Positions 18,701 to 26,512 of a DNA stretch of 34,004 nt are shown piece after piece. The DNA comes from CAIKZZ01 sp036742455 (lineage in GTDB: Bacteria; Pseudomonadota; Gammaproteobacteria; Steroidobacterales; Steroidobacteraceae). Below the pieces are notes generated by a model. The model saw only the letters and a list, made by a program, of their open reading frames with translations, searched no databases and was not told the origin of the DNA. How positions within the stretch are numbered: the first letter of the stretch is position 1; each line of letters starts with the position of its first letter. The DNA lies in NCBI GenBank assembly GCA_036742455.1, contig DAINQU010000029.1:1-34004 (forward strand), written 5' to 3'. A program made the position numbers and the translations under genes.

Positions 18701-18844
18701 CTCGGCGTTGCCATCGTCGGTGGCCTTTTGCTGAGTCAGGTCCTGACTCTTTACACAACCCCGGTTATTTACCTTGGACTCGATCGTTGGCGCGTTCGAC
18801 GCGCGAAGGCTCGAGCCCAGTCGCCCCTGTCGGAGGGTGCATGA
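15734..18844 (+). CDS. mdtC: Multidrug efflux RND permease, MdtC type
   Basis: This 1036-residue partner of the preceding pump subunit starts at a GTG overlapping the mdtB stop by four bases. Residues 12-40 (FIERPVATTLLTLGVALSG, GLPVSALPQIDTPTI) and GGGSLPAVRVELDP point to the MdtC rather than the MdtB branch. The helix 4 acidic pair is present at residues 408-409 (GFVVDDAVVVLEN), and IGIVKKNAIMMIDVA lies near the C-terminus. In the E. coli heterotrimer, MdtC is thought to be the subunit undergoing the drug-binding cycle while MdtB carries proton flow. The two subunits are clearly paralogous to each other. The stop overlaps the ATG of the outer-membrane factor. Confidence 0.94.
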   Translation: MTTEKTVWNLSRPFIERPVATTLLTLGVALSGVLGYFGLPVSALPQIDTPTISVSANLPGASPETMASTVAAPLERTLGRIAGVNEITSSSSLGSTRVTLQFDLTRDIDGAARDVQAGINAARALLPTALPSNPTWRKLNPADAPIMVIAMTSDTIPLGDLYDIASTVVAQKLSQLSGVGQANPGGGSLPAVRVELDPVALAHEGISPEQVRASIAQTNVDRPKGVVESGDKRWQVLANDQAHTASDYIPTIISYSKGAAVRVGDVATVVDSVQDTRNAGLANGVPAILIQVMRQPNANTVETVQRIRDVLPQIRAAIPAAAKLDVMVDATVSIKGSLREVERTLLLAVLLVVLTTWLFLGDWRASLVPVIAVPVSLLATFGVIYLLHFSLNIFSLMALTVATGFVVDDAVVVLENSVRHVENGMPPREAAFRGAREVGFTVVAMSLSLIAVFTPILFMPGLQGRLFREFGITLSVAVLASLIVSLTTTPMMISQIVTARRRKTTESKSTGFLGWFDGTRGDYRRTLEWALDHGRIVMLLLAATVALNVYLYIVVPKGFLPQQDTGRLMGGVQGDQSLSFQAMQEKMKRFVAIVKADPAVANVGAFTGGGQRNGGFVFVALKPVRERGVSADQVIARLRPKLAHEPGASLFLQAAQDVRTGGRQSNSQYQYTLQADSLEELRAWEPKVRAALSVLPEIADVNTDSQDKGLETRATFDRDSLARLGVSFQTVDATLYDWFGQRQVATIYNPLNQYHVVMEAAPRYLESPDALSSVQFQSTGGKQVPLPAIADVRPATSPLAVNHQGQFPASTISYNLAAGVAMSTASKAIERAFASLGAPPTVQGSFQGSAKLYQSASQNNPWLILGAIVAMYLILGMLYESTLHPITILSTLPSAGVGALLALLATRFDFTLIALIGVILLIGIVKKNAIMMIDVAIQLERDEGLDPRSAILEACVRRFRPILMTTVAAAAGALPLAFGQGDGTEMRQPLGVAIVGGLLLSQVLTLYTTPVIYLGLDRWRVRRAKARAQSPLSEGA

Positions 18845-20232
18845 TTTCTGCGAGATCGCTTTTAGTGGTTACGGTTGCCTCTGTTCTGTCGGCGTGCGCA
18901 GCCGGCCCCAACTACCATAGGCCATCGCTCGATGTGCCCGCCACGTTCAAAGAGGCGTGGCAGCCGGCCCAGCCCCGCGACGATCAGCCACGCGGCGAGT
19001 GGTGGACGGTATACGGGGATTCGGTGCTGAACGATCTCGAGGCGGATGCGGAAAAGGCTAACCCGACGATCGCCGCCGCTGAGGCGACGTGGCGTTCCAG
19101 CCGCGCTTTAATGGCGGAAGGCTACGGGGCGCTCTTGCCGACGGTGTCTGCATCCGGCAGTACGGTGCGCTCGCGTGGTGCGGTTGCCGCCAACGTGCCG
19201 CTGTCGTCGGTGACCGCGCAAACACAAGACCGGACCGGTTTGACGGCCAGTTGGGAAATCGACCTCTGGGGCAAGTTACGGCGTGGACTCGAGAGCGCGC
19301 ATGCCACCATTGATGCGAGCGCCGGGGATTTGGCAGCGGCTAAATTGTCGATCGCGGCCCAGCTAGCCACGGACTACGTTCAGTTACGCGCGTTGGACGG
19401 CAGTCTCGCCCTGTATGCCACGACGCTCGACGGCTACCGGCGTTCGCTGCAGATTACCCGCAATCGCTACGCGGCCGGTGTGGCCGTGAGCACAGACGTT
19501 ACGCAGGCCGAATCGACCCTCGCCACGACGGAAGCGCAGTATGCCGACCTCATCGCCCAGCGAGCGGTCTTGGAGCATGCCATCGCCGTGTTGACGGGCC
19601 GGACGCCGGAGGCCTTGACGTTGGACTCCCGCGCGACGCTGCCGACGTTGCCAGAACTGCCGACGGCGATGCCGGCATCCTTGTTGGAGCGACGGCCGGA
19701 TGTGGCGGCGGCTGAGCGGCGCGTCGTGGTGGCGAATGCGCAGATCGGCATTACGCAAGCCGCGTGGTTTCCGACGCTGTCCCTTACGGGCACGGCGGGC
19801 TACTCGGGGTCGGCTTGGAAGAATCTCTTCAAGGTGCCTGCGGAGTATTGGACGTTCGGACCGCAATTAGCGGAATCCATTTTGTCCGGCGGCACGCGCA
19901 TTACACAGTCGCTGCAAGCGCGCGCCAATTACGACGTGGCCGTGGCGAATTACCGTACTACCGTACTCGGTGCATTCCAATCGGTCGACGACGCGCTGGC
20001 CAATCTGAAGGCGCTGGCGGTGGAGTCCGAAGCGGATGGCCGTGCCGCAGAAGCCGCTCAGGCGACCTTAAAGGCCACCGAGAATCAATACCGCGCCGGG
20101 ACGGTGAGCTATCTCAACGTCGTCATCGCGGAAGGAACGGCGCTCAGCGCGAACACGGCATTGATCAACGTGAACAGCCGCCGGCTGCAAGCGCACTTGG
20201 CATTGGTTAAGGCGCTGGGCGGGGCACCGTAG
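18841..20232 (+). CDS. Outer-membrane efflux lipoprotein, NodT/OprM type
   Basis: The ATG at 18841 overlaps the mdtC stop (ATGA), giving 463 residues. It starts with a lipoprotein signal whose lipobox is LSAC, Cys19 (MISARSLLVVTVASVLSACA). A RND outer-membrane lipoprotein N-terminus follows (GPNYHRPSLDVPATF). Family motifs include TGLTASWEIDLWGKLRRGLE, SLLERRPDVAAAERRVVVAN and the C-terminal repeat AGTVSYLNVVIAE. It should form the trimeric outer-membrane channel for the MdtABC-type pump, a component E. coli supplies from elsewhere as TolC. Its last 26 bases overlap the convergent dipeptidase gene. Confidence 0.93.
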   Translation: MISARSLLVVTVASVLSACAAGPNYHRPSLDVPATFKEAWQPAQPRDDQPRGEWWTVYGDSVLNDLEADAEKANPTIAAAEATWRSSRALMAEGYGALLPTVSASGSTVRSRGAVAANVPLSSVTAQTQDRTGLTASWEIDLWGKLRRGLESAHATIDASAGDLAAAKLSIAAQLATDYVQLRALDGSLALYATTLDGYRRSLQITRNRYAAGVAVSTDVTQAESTLATTEAQYADLIAQRAVLEHAIAVLTGRTPEALTLDSRATLPTLPELPTAMPASLLERRPDVAAAERRVVVANAQIGITQAAWFPTLSLTGTAGYSGSAWKNLFKVPAEYWTFGPQLAESILSGGTRITQSLQARANYDVAVANYRTTVLGAFQSVDDALANLKALAVESEADGRAAEAAQATLKATENQYRAGTVSYLNVVIAEGTALSANTALINVNSRRLQAHLALVKALGGAP

Positions 20233-21400
20233 CCGCTGCGGGCAACACCTCACGCAGTACGCGCAGCGTGTTGCCGCCCAGCGCTTGCGCGATCTCCGCG
20301 TGCGTAAACCCCTCGTCCAGTAGGGCTTGGGTAATCAGTTCGATGCGGCTGCTGTCGTAGCCGGCGGTGATCGCCCCGTCAAAATCGGTGCCTAGCCCCA
20401 CGGTGTCGATGCCCACCAGATCGCGGATGTGGCGCATGGCGCGTGCCGTATCCTTGGGTTCGGTCCCGCACACCGCAGCGTCCCACACGCCCACGCCAAT
20501 CACGCCGTGCGTACGGGCCACACCCCGAATTTCGTCATCCGTGAGATTGCGATTCTCGGCGCAGGTAGCGCGTACGCCCCCGTGGCTTGAGACCACCGGT
20601 CGAGTGGCCATCGCGAGTACGTCGGCGACGGTCGCGTGACTGGCGTGGGCAATGTCGATCACGATGCCGCGCGCTTCCATCGCGCGGACCACCTGTCGAC
20701 CGAGCGGCGTTAACCCGCCTTTGGCGAGGCCGTGCATGGATCCCGCGACCTCATTGTCGAAAAAATGCGCCAAGCCTGCCATGCGGACGCCGGCATCGTA
20801 GAGCCGGTCGAGATTAGCGATATTGCCTTCCAAATTCTGCAACCCTTCCACAGAAAACAATACGCCTATCGGGGCAGCGTCAGGCCGATCACGCCGAGCG
20901 GCGACTAATGCATTCAATTCGTCACGGGTCTGAATACGAACGAGTTGCCCGTTGCTCGCCGCCACCGCGTCCTGCAGTTTACGGGCGTGGTAGAGCGTAC
21001 GCCCGAGGGGGGAGATCCAGGTGGACGGCGGCTGCAATTGCAGCATGGCCAGCGCCCACAGCGAATCCGTCGGCGCATTCGCTTGGTAGTTGATGCCGCG
21101 AGGCACTTGGGAGACGGACGAGAAAACTTGCAGTGCGACGCCGCCGCGACGCAAGCGCGGCAGGTCGATGTGCCCGCGATCGCTCGGGCTCAGCAGGCTA
21201 CGCTGCCAGAGCAGCGTATCGCCGTGCATGTCCGCAATAAAGATCGATGCATGGACGGCGGCGGATTCGTTGGACGTGCGAGCGGACGTTCCGGCGACTT
21301 TGTTCTCACCCCGTTCAACGATGCCGGGCCCTATGCGTACAGCGAGGATCCCGATGACCAACACCGACGTGAGGAAGCCTATCGTGATTTTCCGGCGCAT
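20207..21400 (-). CDS. Membrane-anchored dipeptidase, peptidase family M19
   Basis: From the ATG at 21400 the protein has 397 residues; the open frame extends to 21514 but that segment looks non-coding and would bury the anchor. An N-terminal hydrophobic helix (ITIGFLTSVLVIGILAV) serves as signal or anchor. Family M19 (renal dipeptidase) motifs follow: the HxD metal site in IADMHGDTLLW, the bridging Glu in VLFSVEGLQNLEGN, the His in DIAHASHATVADVL, PVVSSHGG, and TVGLGTDFDGAI. M19 enzymes are di-zinc dipeptidases, many acting on dipeptides with a C-terminal D-amino acid. A periplasmic role in peptide use is likely. It lies downstream of the TonB receptor in the same direction, behind a terminator. 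Confidence 0.92.
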   Translation of the reverse strand: MRRKITIGFLTSVLVIGILAVRIGPGIVERGENKVAGTSARTSNESAAVHASIFIADMHGDTLLWQRSLLSPSDRGHIDLPRLRRGGVALQVFSSVSQVPRGINYQANAPTDSLWALAMLQLQPPSTWISPLGRTLYHARKLQDAVAASNGQLVRIQTRDELNALVAARRDRPDAAPIGVLFSVEGLQNLEGNIANLDRLYDAGVRMAGLAHFFDNEVAGSMHGLAKGGLTPLGRQVVRAMEARGIVIDIAHASHATVADVLAMATRPVVSSHGGVRATCAENRNLTDDEIRGVARTHGVIGVGVWDAAVCGTEPKDTARAMRHIRDLVGIDTVGLGTDFDGAITAGYDSSRIELITQALLDEGFTHAEIAQALGGNTLRVLREVLPAAATVPRPAP

Positions 21401-21466
21401 ACGGGTGAGTCCTGACGTACGAGTCACCGCACGGTACGTTGGGGCCCCGCGCAGGGCAAGGCCCGC

Positions 21467-21494
21467 AAACGAAAAGGCCGGCTTGCGCCGGCCT
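21467..21494 (-). terminator. Rho-independent terminator of the TonB receptor gene
   Basis: Read on the minus strand, a perfect eight-base stem AGGCCGGC/GCCGGCCT with loop GCAA is followed by TTTCGTTT. It lies about 40 bases after the receptor stop. This is the clearest intrinsic terminator in the window. Confidence 0.88.
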
Positions 21495-21532
21495 CTCCGT
21501 GGTTCTAAGCCCACACCAACAGGGGTGCTTCC

Positions 21533-24166
21533 TTAGAACTTGTACTCCACCGAGACCCCGATCACGCGGGGGCGCAGTGGCGTCTGAGCCACGATGAACT
21601 GGTCGGTGCTCGTGAAGACCGCCGCATGGGAGTCGCCGAGGTTTTCGCCAAACACGGACACCATCCACTGATCCTTCGAGATGCCAAACGACGCATCAAA
21701 TGTCGTGTAGGCCGGATCCTCAAAGCGCAGACGCCCGGTGGTGATCGGGTCACCCGTCGTCAGCGGTGGGTTGGCGCCGGCTTGCGTGTAGGAGTGTCCG
21801 ACGTGTGACGCACCCACCTGCGCAAATGCCAACAGAGAATCGCTCAGCGAGAAGTCATAACGCGCACGGATGCTGAACTGCAGCGGTGGTGAATCCGCCG
21901 TCGGCGAGCCCGGCGGGCCGTAGACGTTCGACACGGCCACGCAGTTATTGCCGGTCGAATCACAGTTGGTCGTGATCGGGTGGCCATAATTGTTGCTGGC
22001 GGGGTTGTTGTCGATCAGCGACGGCGAGTTCACCTGCTTGCTCTGGTTCCACGAGGCGGCGGCCTGGAAGGTCAGCCCGCCGATGGGGCGGTAAACCAGC
22101 GAGGTCTCCAGACCCTGCAAATCGAAGTTCTGTCCGTTCGAGTTGTAGAACACGTTGCCCACGAGGCCCGGGTTGAACAGCGCGATCTGCACGTTGTCCC
22201 ACTTCTCTTTGTAGAACGCGCCGTTCCACTGCAGGCGGTGGTTGAGGAACTCGGCCTTCCAACCGATTTCGTTGTTGTCGAGCTTGTCCGACGTGTAGGA
22301 CGTCGGCACGGCGTATTGGGCGACACCGTCGGTGCCGTACGCGTGAAGCGCACCACCGTTCTGATTGAAGCCACCCGGGCGGAAGCCCTGACTGAAGGTG
22401 TAGTAGACCATCATGTCGGGGGTGATGTGCCAGGTCAGGTTCGCGCGGCTCTTCCAGCCGGATTCTGATCCGGACAGGTGCTTCGAATCGAGGTTATAGC
22501 CCTGCTGGCAACCGCCAGCCGGATTGCCCTGCTCAAAGCAGAAGAAGCTGTTGGCAACGTCGCCCTTCAACGAGTTGTCGAAGGTGAAGTGGCGGGTACC
22601 GACCGTCGCGGTCAGCACCTTCGGAATCAGATCGTAATCCACCGACAGGAAGAACGCGGTCTGCTTCACTTCGCGAACGTCGTCCTGATAGAACGAGCTG
22701 TTCGCATCGCGAACACCTGGGTTGACGACGGTGGTGCCCGGTACCGTGCCGATGGGGGTGAAGCAACCGTCGGTCACGGTCGAGGAGCAGGCCGGAACCG
22801 TCTTGTAGCGCCAGTCGGACTGATCGGCGAGCTTGTTGTCCTCGTAATAGACACCGCCAATTGCGCGCAAGCGCCAGTCGTCCGGCGTGGACAGACGGAA
22901 TTCGTGCTGAAGATGCTCGTTACGCTCCACCGAGCGCCAGATGACCGACGGCGAGAAGCACGTCGACGGCAGCGATGCACCACTCGGGCCGGTGTGCGCG
23001 CCGTAGCACTGGTAGTAATCCGCGTATACGCCACGCGAGTAGTTCGTGTAGTCGCTGACTTGGCTGACGTTGCGGACCAAATAGCCGCCCGTGTAGACCG
23101 CCTTCAGTGCGCCGACCTTACCGTTCACCGTCCACGCGGTGCTCTCGAACTGGTCGTGGTTATACGCCGGGTTAAAGAGCGTGACCTGCAGCGGCTGGAG
23201 CTTTTCGCCGTCCGATCCGTACGGCTGCTGGTAGAACACGCCGGCCGTGTCGAGGTTCTGATAGGTCTGCGTGATCAGCGCATCCCAGTCCTCGTTGAAC
23301 TGGTACTTGGCGGAAACGCGGATACCCTTGTAGGAGGCCGGATTGATGGCCTTGCCGGCAATGGAATTATTGTTGACGGACGGCGAGCCCGGCGGCACGC
23401 AATAGCCGTTATTGGCCTTGCCGTCGGGGCAATTGCCGTTCGCGTCAGCCGGATAATTGGCGTAATGAATGCCAACGTCCGTGTTCTTACGGGTAAAGGT
23501 CGCCGGCACGTTGTCGATGTAGCCGCCGCGTTGGTCGTTGTAGACCACGGCACGTACGGCGAACTTATCGCCGAGCGGCAAGTTGATGACGGCGGTCACG
23601 TTGGAATTCGGATCGCCGTGAGCGGTGGCGCTGTAGCCACCCTTGAAACTGCCCTCGAACGTGCCGAGCTTCGGCTCGTTGGTGATGTAACGCACCATGC
23701 CGGCTTCAGCGCCCGAGCCGAAAAGTGTGCCCTGCGGGCCTTCAAGCACTTCGATGCGATTCAAGTCGGCGGCGTAAACGTCGAGATTACGACCCGGCAG
23801 CTGACCGGACTGGTTGTCCAAGTAGATCGCCACGTTGGGGAATGCAGCCGTCGTGCCCGAACCTTGGCTGGGCTGTGAACCGGCGGACAAGCCGCGCATG
23901 AAGATTTCGTTTTGGCCCGGACCGTTGTTGGCGGACGACACGTTCGGCAGATACTTGATGTAGTCATCGAAAGTCTGCACGTGCAGTTCGTCGAGCGCGC
24001 GCTCCGTGAACGCCTGCATTGAGATGGGCACATTCTGCATGCTTTCTGAACGGCGCTGCGCGGTAACGATCACCTCATCGAGAGTGTCGTTGTCAGCGGC
24101 GACCGCAGTGGCCGACACGAGACCGCTCAGGACGGCGGCAATCGCGTAAGACAGTTTTGAGTTCAT
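21533..24166 (-). CDS. TonB-dependent outer-membrane receptor
   Basis: The ATG at 24166 has a near-perfect GGGGAGGA site and a classic signal peptide (MNSKLSYAIAAVLSGLVSAT, ending AVAA), giving 877 residues. A TonB-box-like segment (DEVIVTAQRR) begins the mature protein. The plug domain follows, with VPISMQAFTE, NEIFMRGLSAG and IEVLEGPQGTLFGSGAEAG. The remaining roughly 700 residues form the 22-strand barrel, ending IGVSVEYKF with the terminal Phe recognised by the BAM complex. It imports a large ligand using proton motive force through TonB-ExbBD. The ligand is unknown: there is no siderophore, sugar or cobalamin gene nearby, but hydrolases and permeases are. Its long upstream region carries a perfect inverted repeat. 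Confidence 0.95.
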   Translation of the reverse strand: MNSKLSYAIAAVLSGLVSATAVAADNDTLDEVIVTAQRRSESMQNVPISMQAFTERALDELHVQTFDDYIKYLPNVSSANNGPGQNEIFMRGLSAGSQPSQGSGTTAAFPNVAIYLDNQSGQLPGRNLDVYAADLNRIEVLEGPQGTLFGSGAEAGMVRYITNEPKLGTFEGSFKGGYSATAHGDPNSNVTAVINLPLGDKFAVRAVVYNDQRGGYIDNVPATFTRKNTDVGIHYANYPADANGNCPDGKANNGYCVPPGSPSVNNNSIAGKAINPASYKGIRVSAKYQFNEDWDALITQTYQNLDTAGVFYQQPYGSDGEKLQPLQVTLFNPAYNHDQFESTAWTVNGKVGALKAVYTGGYLVRNVSQVSDYTNYSRGVYADYYQCYGAHTGPSGASLPSTCFSPSVIWRSVERNEHLQHEFRLSTPDDWRLRAIGGVYYEDNKLADQSDWRYKTVPACSSTVTDGCFTPIGTVPGTTVVNPGVRDANSSFYQDDVREVKQTAFFLSVDYDLIPKVLTATVGTRHFTFDNSLKGDVANSFFCFEQGNPAGGCQQGYNLDSKHLSGSESGWKSRANLTWHITPDMMVYYTFSQGFRPGGFNQNGGALHAYGTDGVAQYAVPTSYTSDKLDNNEIGWKAEFLNHRLQWNGAFYKEKWDNVQIALFNPGLVGNVFYNSNGQNFDLQGLETSLVYRPIGGLTFQAAASWNQSKQVNSPSLIDNNPASNNYGHPITTNCDSTGNNCVAVSNVYGPPGSPTADSPPLQFSIRARYDFSLSDSLLAFAQVGASHVGHSYTQAGANPPLTTGDPITTGRLRFEDPAYTTFDASFGISKDQWMVSVFGENLGDSHAAVFTSTDQFIVAQTPLRPRVIGVSVEYKF

Positions 24167-24172
24167 CGTGTG

Positions 24173-24180
24173 TCCTCCCC
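24173..24180 (-). promoter_or_regulatory. Ribosome-binding site of the TonB receptor
   Basis: GGGGAGGA on the minus strand ends six bases before the ATG at 24166. It excludes the longer reading frame starting at 24550. Confidence 0.7.
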
Positions 24181-24280
24181 GGACATTTCTGATTCGACTA
24201 TCGCAACGGCAAGCGGGCGGAGCAGGCCCGCACCGGGCTGCGCCACGTCGCGCGCGAAACCCCCTTTTCGCGCCGCCTCC

Positions 24281-24300
24281 TTGTTGCGAACTGGCAACAA
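24281..24300. promoter_or_regulatory. Perfect inverted repeat, candidate operator of the TonB receptor
   Basis: TTGTTGC and GCAACAA flank six bases (GAACTG). The repeat is centred about 125 bases upstream of the receptor start and about 215 bases upstream of yjdM. Its symmetry and size suit a dimeric repressor; a LacI-, LysR- or TetR-like protein is conceivable. No such regulator is encoded next to it. Confidence 0.5.
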
Positions 24301-24503
24301 ATATCGCCAGAGCAGCCCCGAATGATACACCGCGACGCCATGACTTGGAAAACGAGCCATCCTTAAGTCGGCGCGTCTGCGCCACGCGTGTCCGACCCGG
24401 AGTGGCAGCCTCACTGGCGTTGCGCTCAACGGTGGAAAATTCCGATGCCCTCAGCGGCTTAGGTTCGCTATGCTCCGCGCTCCCTGCGATCGGAACAAGA
24501 CTC

Positions 24504-24857
24504 ATGACTGACGTGCTTCCGCCCTGCCCAAAATGCGCATCGACGTACACCTATCACGACGGCGTGCAGTTCGTCTGTCCCGAGTGTGCGCACGAGTGGA
24601 CCGGGGGCGAAGCGGCGGCAGTCGCGGCGTCGGATGACGATGTGGTGGTTCACAAGGACGCGAACGGGACCGTGTTAGCAGACGGTGATTCCGTCACCGT
24701 GATCAAGGACCTTAAAGTTAAAGGGGCCTCATCGGCACTGAAGTCCGGCACGAAGGTCAAGAACATCCGCCTGACGGATGGGGATCACAATATCGACTGC
24801 TGGATTGAAGGTTTCGGGGATATGAAGCTTAAGTCGGAGTTCGTCCGAAAGGCGTGA
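24504..24857 (+). CDS. yjdM: YjdM/PhnA-family zinc-ribbon protein
   Basis: From the ATG at 24504 this is a 117-residue protein, close to E. coli YjdM (PhnA) in length and sequence. The N-terminal zinc ribbon has Cys8/Cys11 (PPCPKCAS) and Cys25/Cys28 (VCPECAHEW). The conserved C-terminal domain reads DANGTVLADGDSVTVIKDLK, KNIRLTDGDHNIDCWI and MKLKSEFVRK. Despite the old name it is not the phosphonoacetate hydrolase, and its function is not established. The frame stays open to 24168, but the upstream part has no family resemblance. It is a single gene, divergent from the TonB receptor and convergent with the TolC-family gene, whose stop is 16 bases away. Confidence 0.95.
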   Translation: MTDVLPPCPKCASTYTYHDGVQFVCPECAHEWTGGEAAAVAASDDDVVVHKDANGTVLADGDSVTVIKDLKVKGASSALKSGTKVKNIRLTDGDHNIDCWIEGFGDMKLKSEFVRKA

Positions 24858-24873
24858 TATGCCTCGGCCGCCG

Positions 24874-26499
24874 TTACAGGCGACCGAGCGCGTGACGAAT
24901 CCGGTAGTTCGAGAGCGCCACATCGTAGCGGGCGGCCGCTTCGCGTAAGTGGGCTTCGGCATCCCCTGCGGTGGCGTCGAGCACGACGGTATTGGTCGCG
25001 AGACCGGTTTCATAGAGGCGAGTGGCCAGTTTCAGGTTTTCTTCGCTTGCCGCAACCGCTCGCGTGCCGGTCTCCCAGCGTGCCTTAGCGTCGCTCAGTC
25101 CGCGCAGGGCGTCATCGACTTCACGGCTAATGCTGTTACGGGCTTCCTCCCACTGACGTTGAACCGCGCGGGCGCGGAAGCGCATGGACGACACTCGCGC
25201 CGCCGTTTGGCCACCATCGAAGAGCTTCCACTCGAAGCCGACACCGACGGAGGCAATATCACTACGGTCCAAAATCTGCGTCTCCACGTGTTGCCAACCG
25301 GCTCGCACGCCAAACTGCGGGAGCGTTTCAGCGCGCACCATCTTGGCACTCTCCGTCAGTGCCTCCCGTTGCGCCTCGAGCGCCTTGAGCTCTGGACGGC
25401 GGTCCCACGCCTCCTCCGTTAGGACCTTAAGGTCACCGTGGCCGACGGCCAGTTCGGTGCTGGGCTCTGCCAGATCCGGAACACGGTTCAATGGCTGACC
25501 GAGTAGGTCGTTGTAATACGCTTCCACCGTCCGGACCCTATTCTGGGCTTGTAGTGCATCCGCGCGCGCATTCTCAAGGACCACTTCCACCGCTAAACGG
25601 TCCGTTTTCGGAACGCCTTGCTGCTCGTATAGCGCATCTACGGTTCGCGCATGCGCCGTCAGCGCCCGGACGCGATTCTCTGCGACACCAACAGCGGCCC
25701 GAGCGCGCAGAACGTCCAAGTAAGCCGTGACGACGGTCAACTGAATGTCGAGGACCGTGCCGTTTGCGAGCGACTCGGCTGCGTCGGCTTGGGCGCGACT
25801 CGCGGCGATGGCGCTCGACAGTCTGCCGCTGGTGTAGAGGGGCAACAGGATGGTCGCGCCAGCGCTCTTCATTTGGTCGTCACGGAAAATGGCTGGCGAT
25901 TGCAGACGGCCTTGCGGCGTTTGCATATCCAACATCGGGGAGTGCGCCAGTCGTGACCAGGATGCATCCGCGCCTAGGGTCGGTAAACGGGATCGTTCGG
26001 CCGCGGCGACGTCCGCCCACGCCGCTGCCGCCGAATCGGCGGCCATCGCGATTGATGCATTGCCCTGTTTCGCCATCCGCAGTGCGTCATCCAACGTTTC
26101 GCCCTGCGCGTGGGTCGCGAACGCAATGCCGAGCAGAGACCCCACAATCACTCGTTTTATGGCGCGCGTTCCTTCAGCGACGCAAATGCCCGGCGCCGTG
26201 AAGACGTCGGTCTCAGCAGTCGGCGATAACGATGCGGAGCGGACCTTGCTGAGGACGTATGTTTCGAAAGCCGTTTTCGCAAGTTGGATCCACCGGCCGC
26301 GCTGAACCCACCCGGAAGGCTCTGCATGTAAGCGGCGAATCGCTCCGAGAGGATGCCGGTCGTCGGCCTGCACGACGTTTGTGTCGACAGGCATGATCGT
26401 CGCGTTGGTGATCCACTGAATGCGATGTTTGTGCCGTCCGGACGCCATAGGTCCCGTACTCTCACCGACGCCGGCACCCAGAATGACGGGTTGAGCCAT
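24874..26499 (-). CDS. TolC-family outer-membrane efflux protein with unusual N-terminal extension
   Basis: The last gene of the second RND operon encodes an outer-membrane channel with two OEP repeats (VAAAERSRLPTLGADASWSR, LLPLYTSGRLSSAIA; then AETLPQFGVRAGWQ, VGFEWKLFDGGQTAARV). The frame has an ATG at 26499 with GAGAGG upstream, 13 bases after the permease stop, giving 541 residues. However, a normal signal peptide (KRVIVGSLLGIAFATHAQ) appears only at about residue 115. An apparent GAAGGA site lies nine bases before the codon in front of KRVIV, but that codon is ATA (26160), not ATG. Either the first 113 residues are a real extension, or the ancestral start was lost or is non-canonical, or translation starts at GTG 26151. 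The core is certain; the start is not. Confidence 0.82.
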   Translation of the reverse strand: MAQPVILGAGVGESTGPMASGRHKHRIQWITNATIMPVDTNVVQADDRHPLGAIRRLHAEPSGWVQRGRWIQLAKTAFETYVLSKVRSASLSPTAETDVFTAPGICVAEGTRAIKRVIVGSLLGIAFATHAQGETLDDALRMAKQGNASIAMAADSAAAAWADVAAAERSRLPTLGADASWSRLAHSPMLDMQTPQGRLQSPAIFRDDQMKSAGATILLPLYTSGRLSSAIAASRAQADAAESLANGTVLDIQLTVVTAYLDVLRARAAVGVAENRVRALTAHARTVDALYEQQGVPKTDRLAVEVVLENARADALQAQNRVRTVEAYYNDLLGQPLNRVPDLAEPSTELAVGHGDLKVLTEEAWDRRPELKALEAQREALTESAKMVRAETLPQFGVRAGWQHVETQILDRSDIASVGVGFEWKLFDGGQTAARVSSMRFRARAVQRQWEEARNSISREVDDALRGLSDAKARWETGTRAVAASEENLKLATRLYETGLATNTVVLDATAGDAEAHLREAAARYDVALSNYRIRHALGRL

Positions 26500-26512
26500 T
26501 AGAAGAGCCCTC

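Larger units (their letters stand above)
24167..24503. other. Divergent control region between TonB receptor and yjdM (337 bases)
   Basis: This gap separates two divergent genes and holds no supported gene. Open frames crossing it are Arg/Pro-rich extensions of the neighbours. It contains the receptor ribosome-binding site, the perfect inverted repeat at 24281-24300 and an AT-richer patch (AAATAT at 24299-24304) that may hold the receptor promoter. No convincing -35/-10 pair was found. Confidence 0.6.

Noticed and set aside
22478..23878. 466-codon open frame opposite the TonB receptor
   Set aside because: It is fully antisense to a well-supported receptor, composed of Arg/Val/Ala-rich sequence with no recognisable domain, and is explained by the codon bias of the real gene.
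24167..24503. Extended N-terminus of YjdM from 24168
   Set aside because: The upstream part is Arg/Pro/Ala-rich without resemblance to the family, and the start at 24504 aligns with E. coli YjdM.
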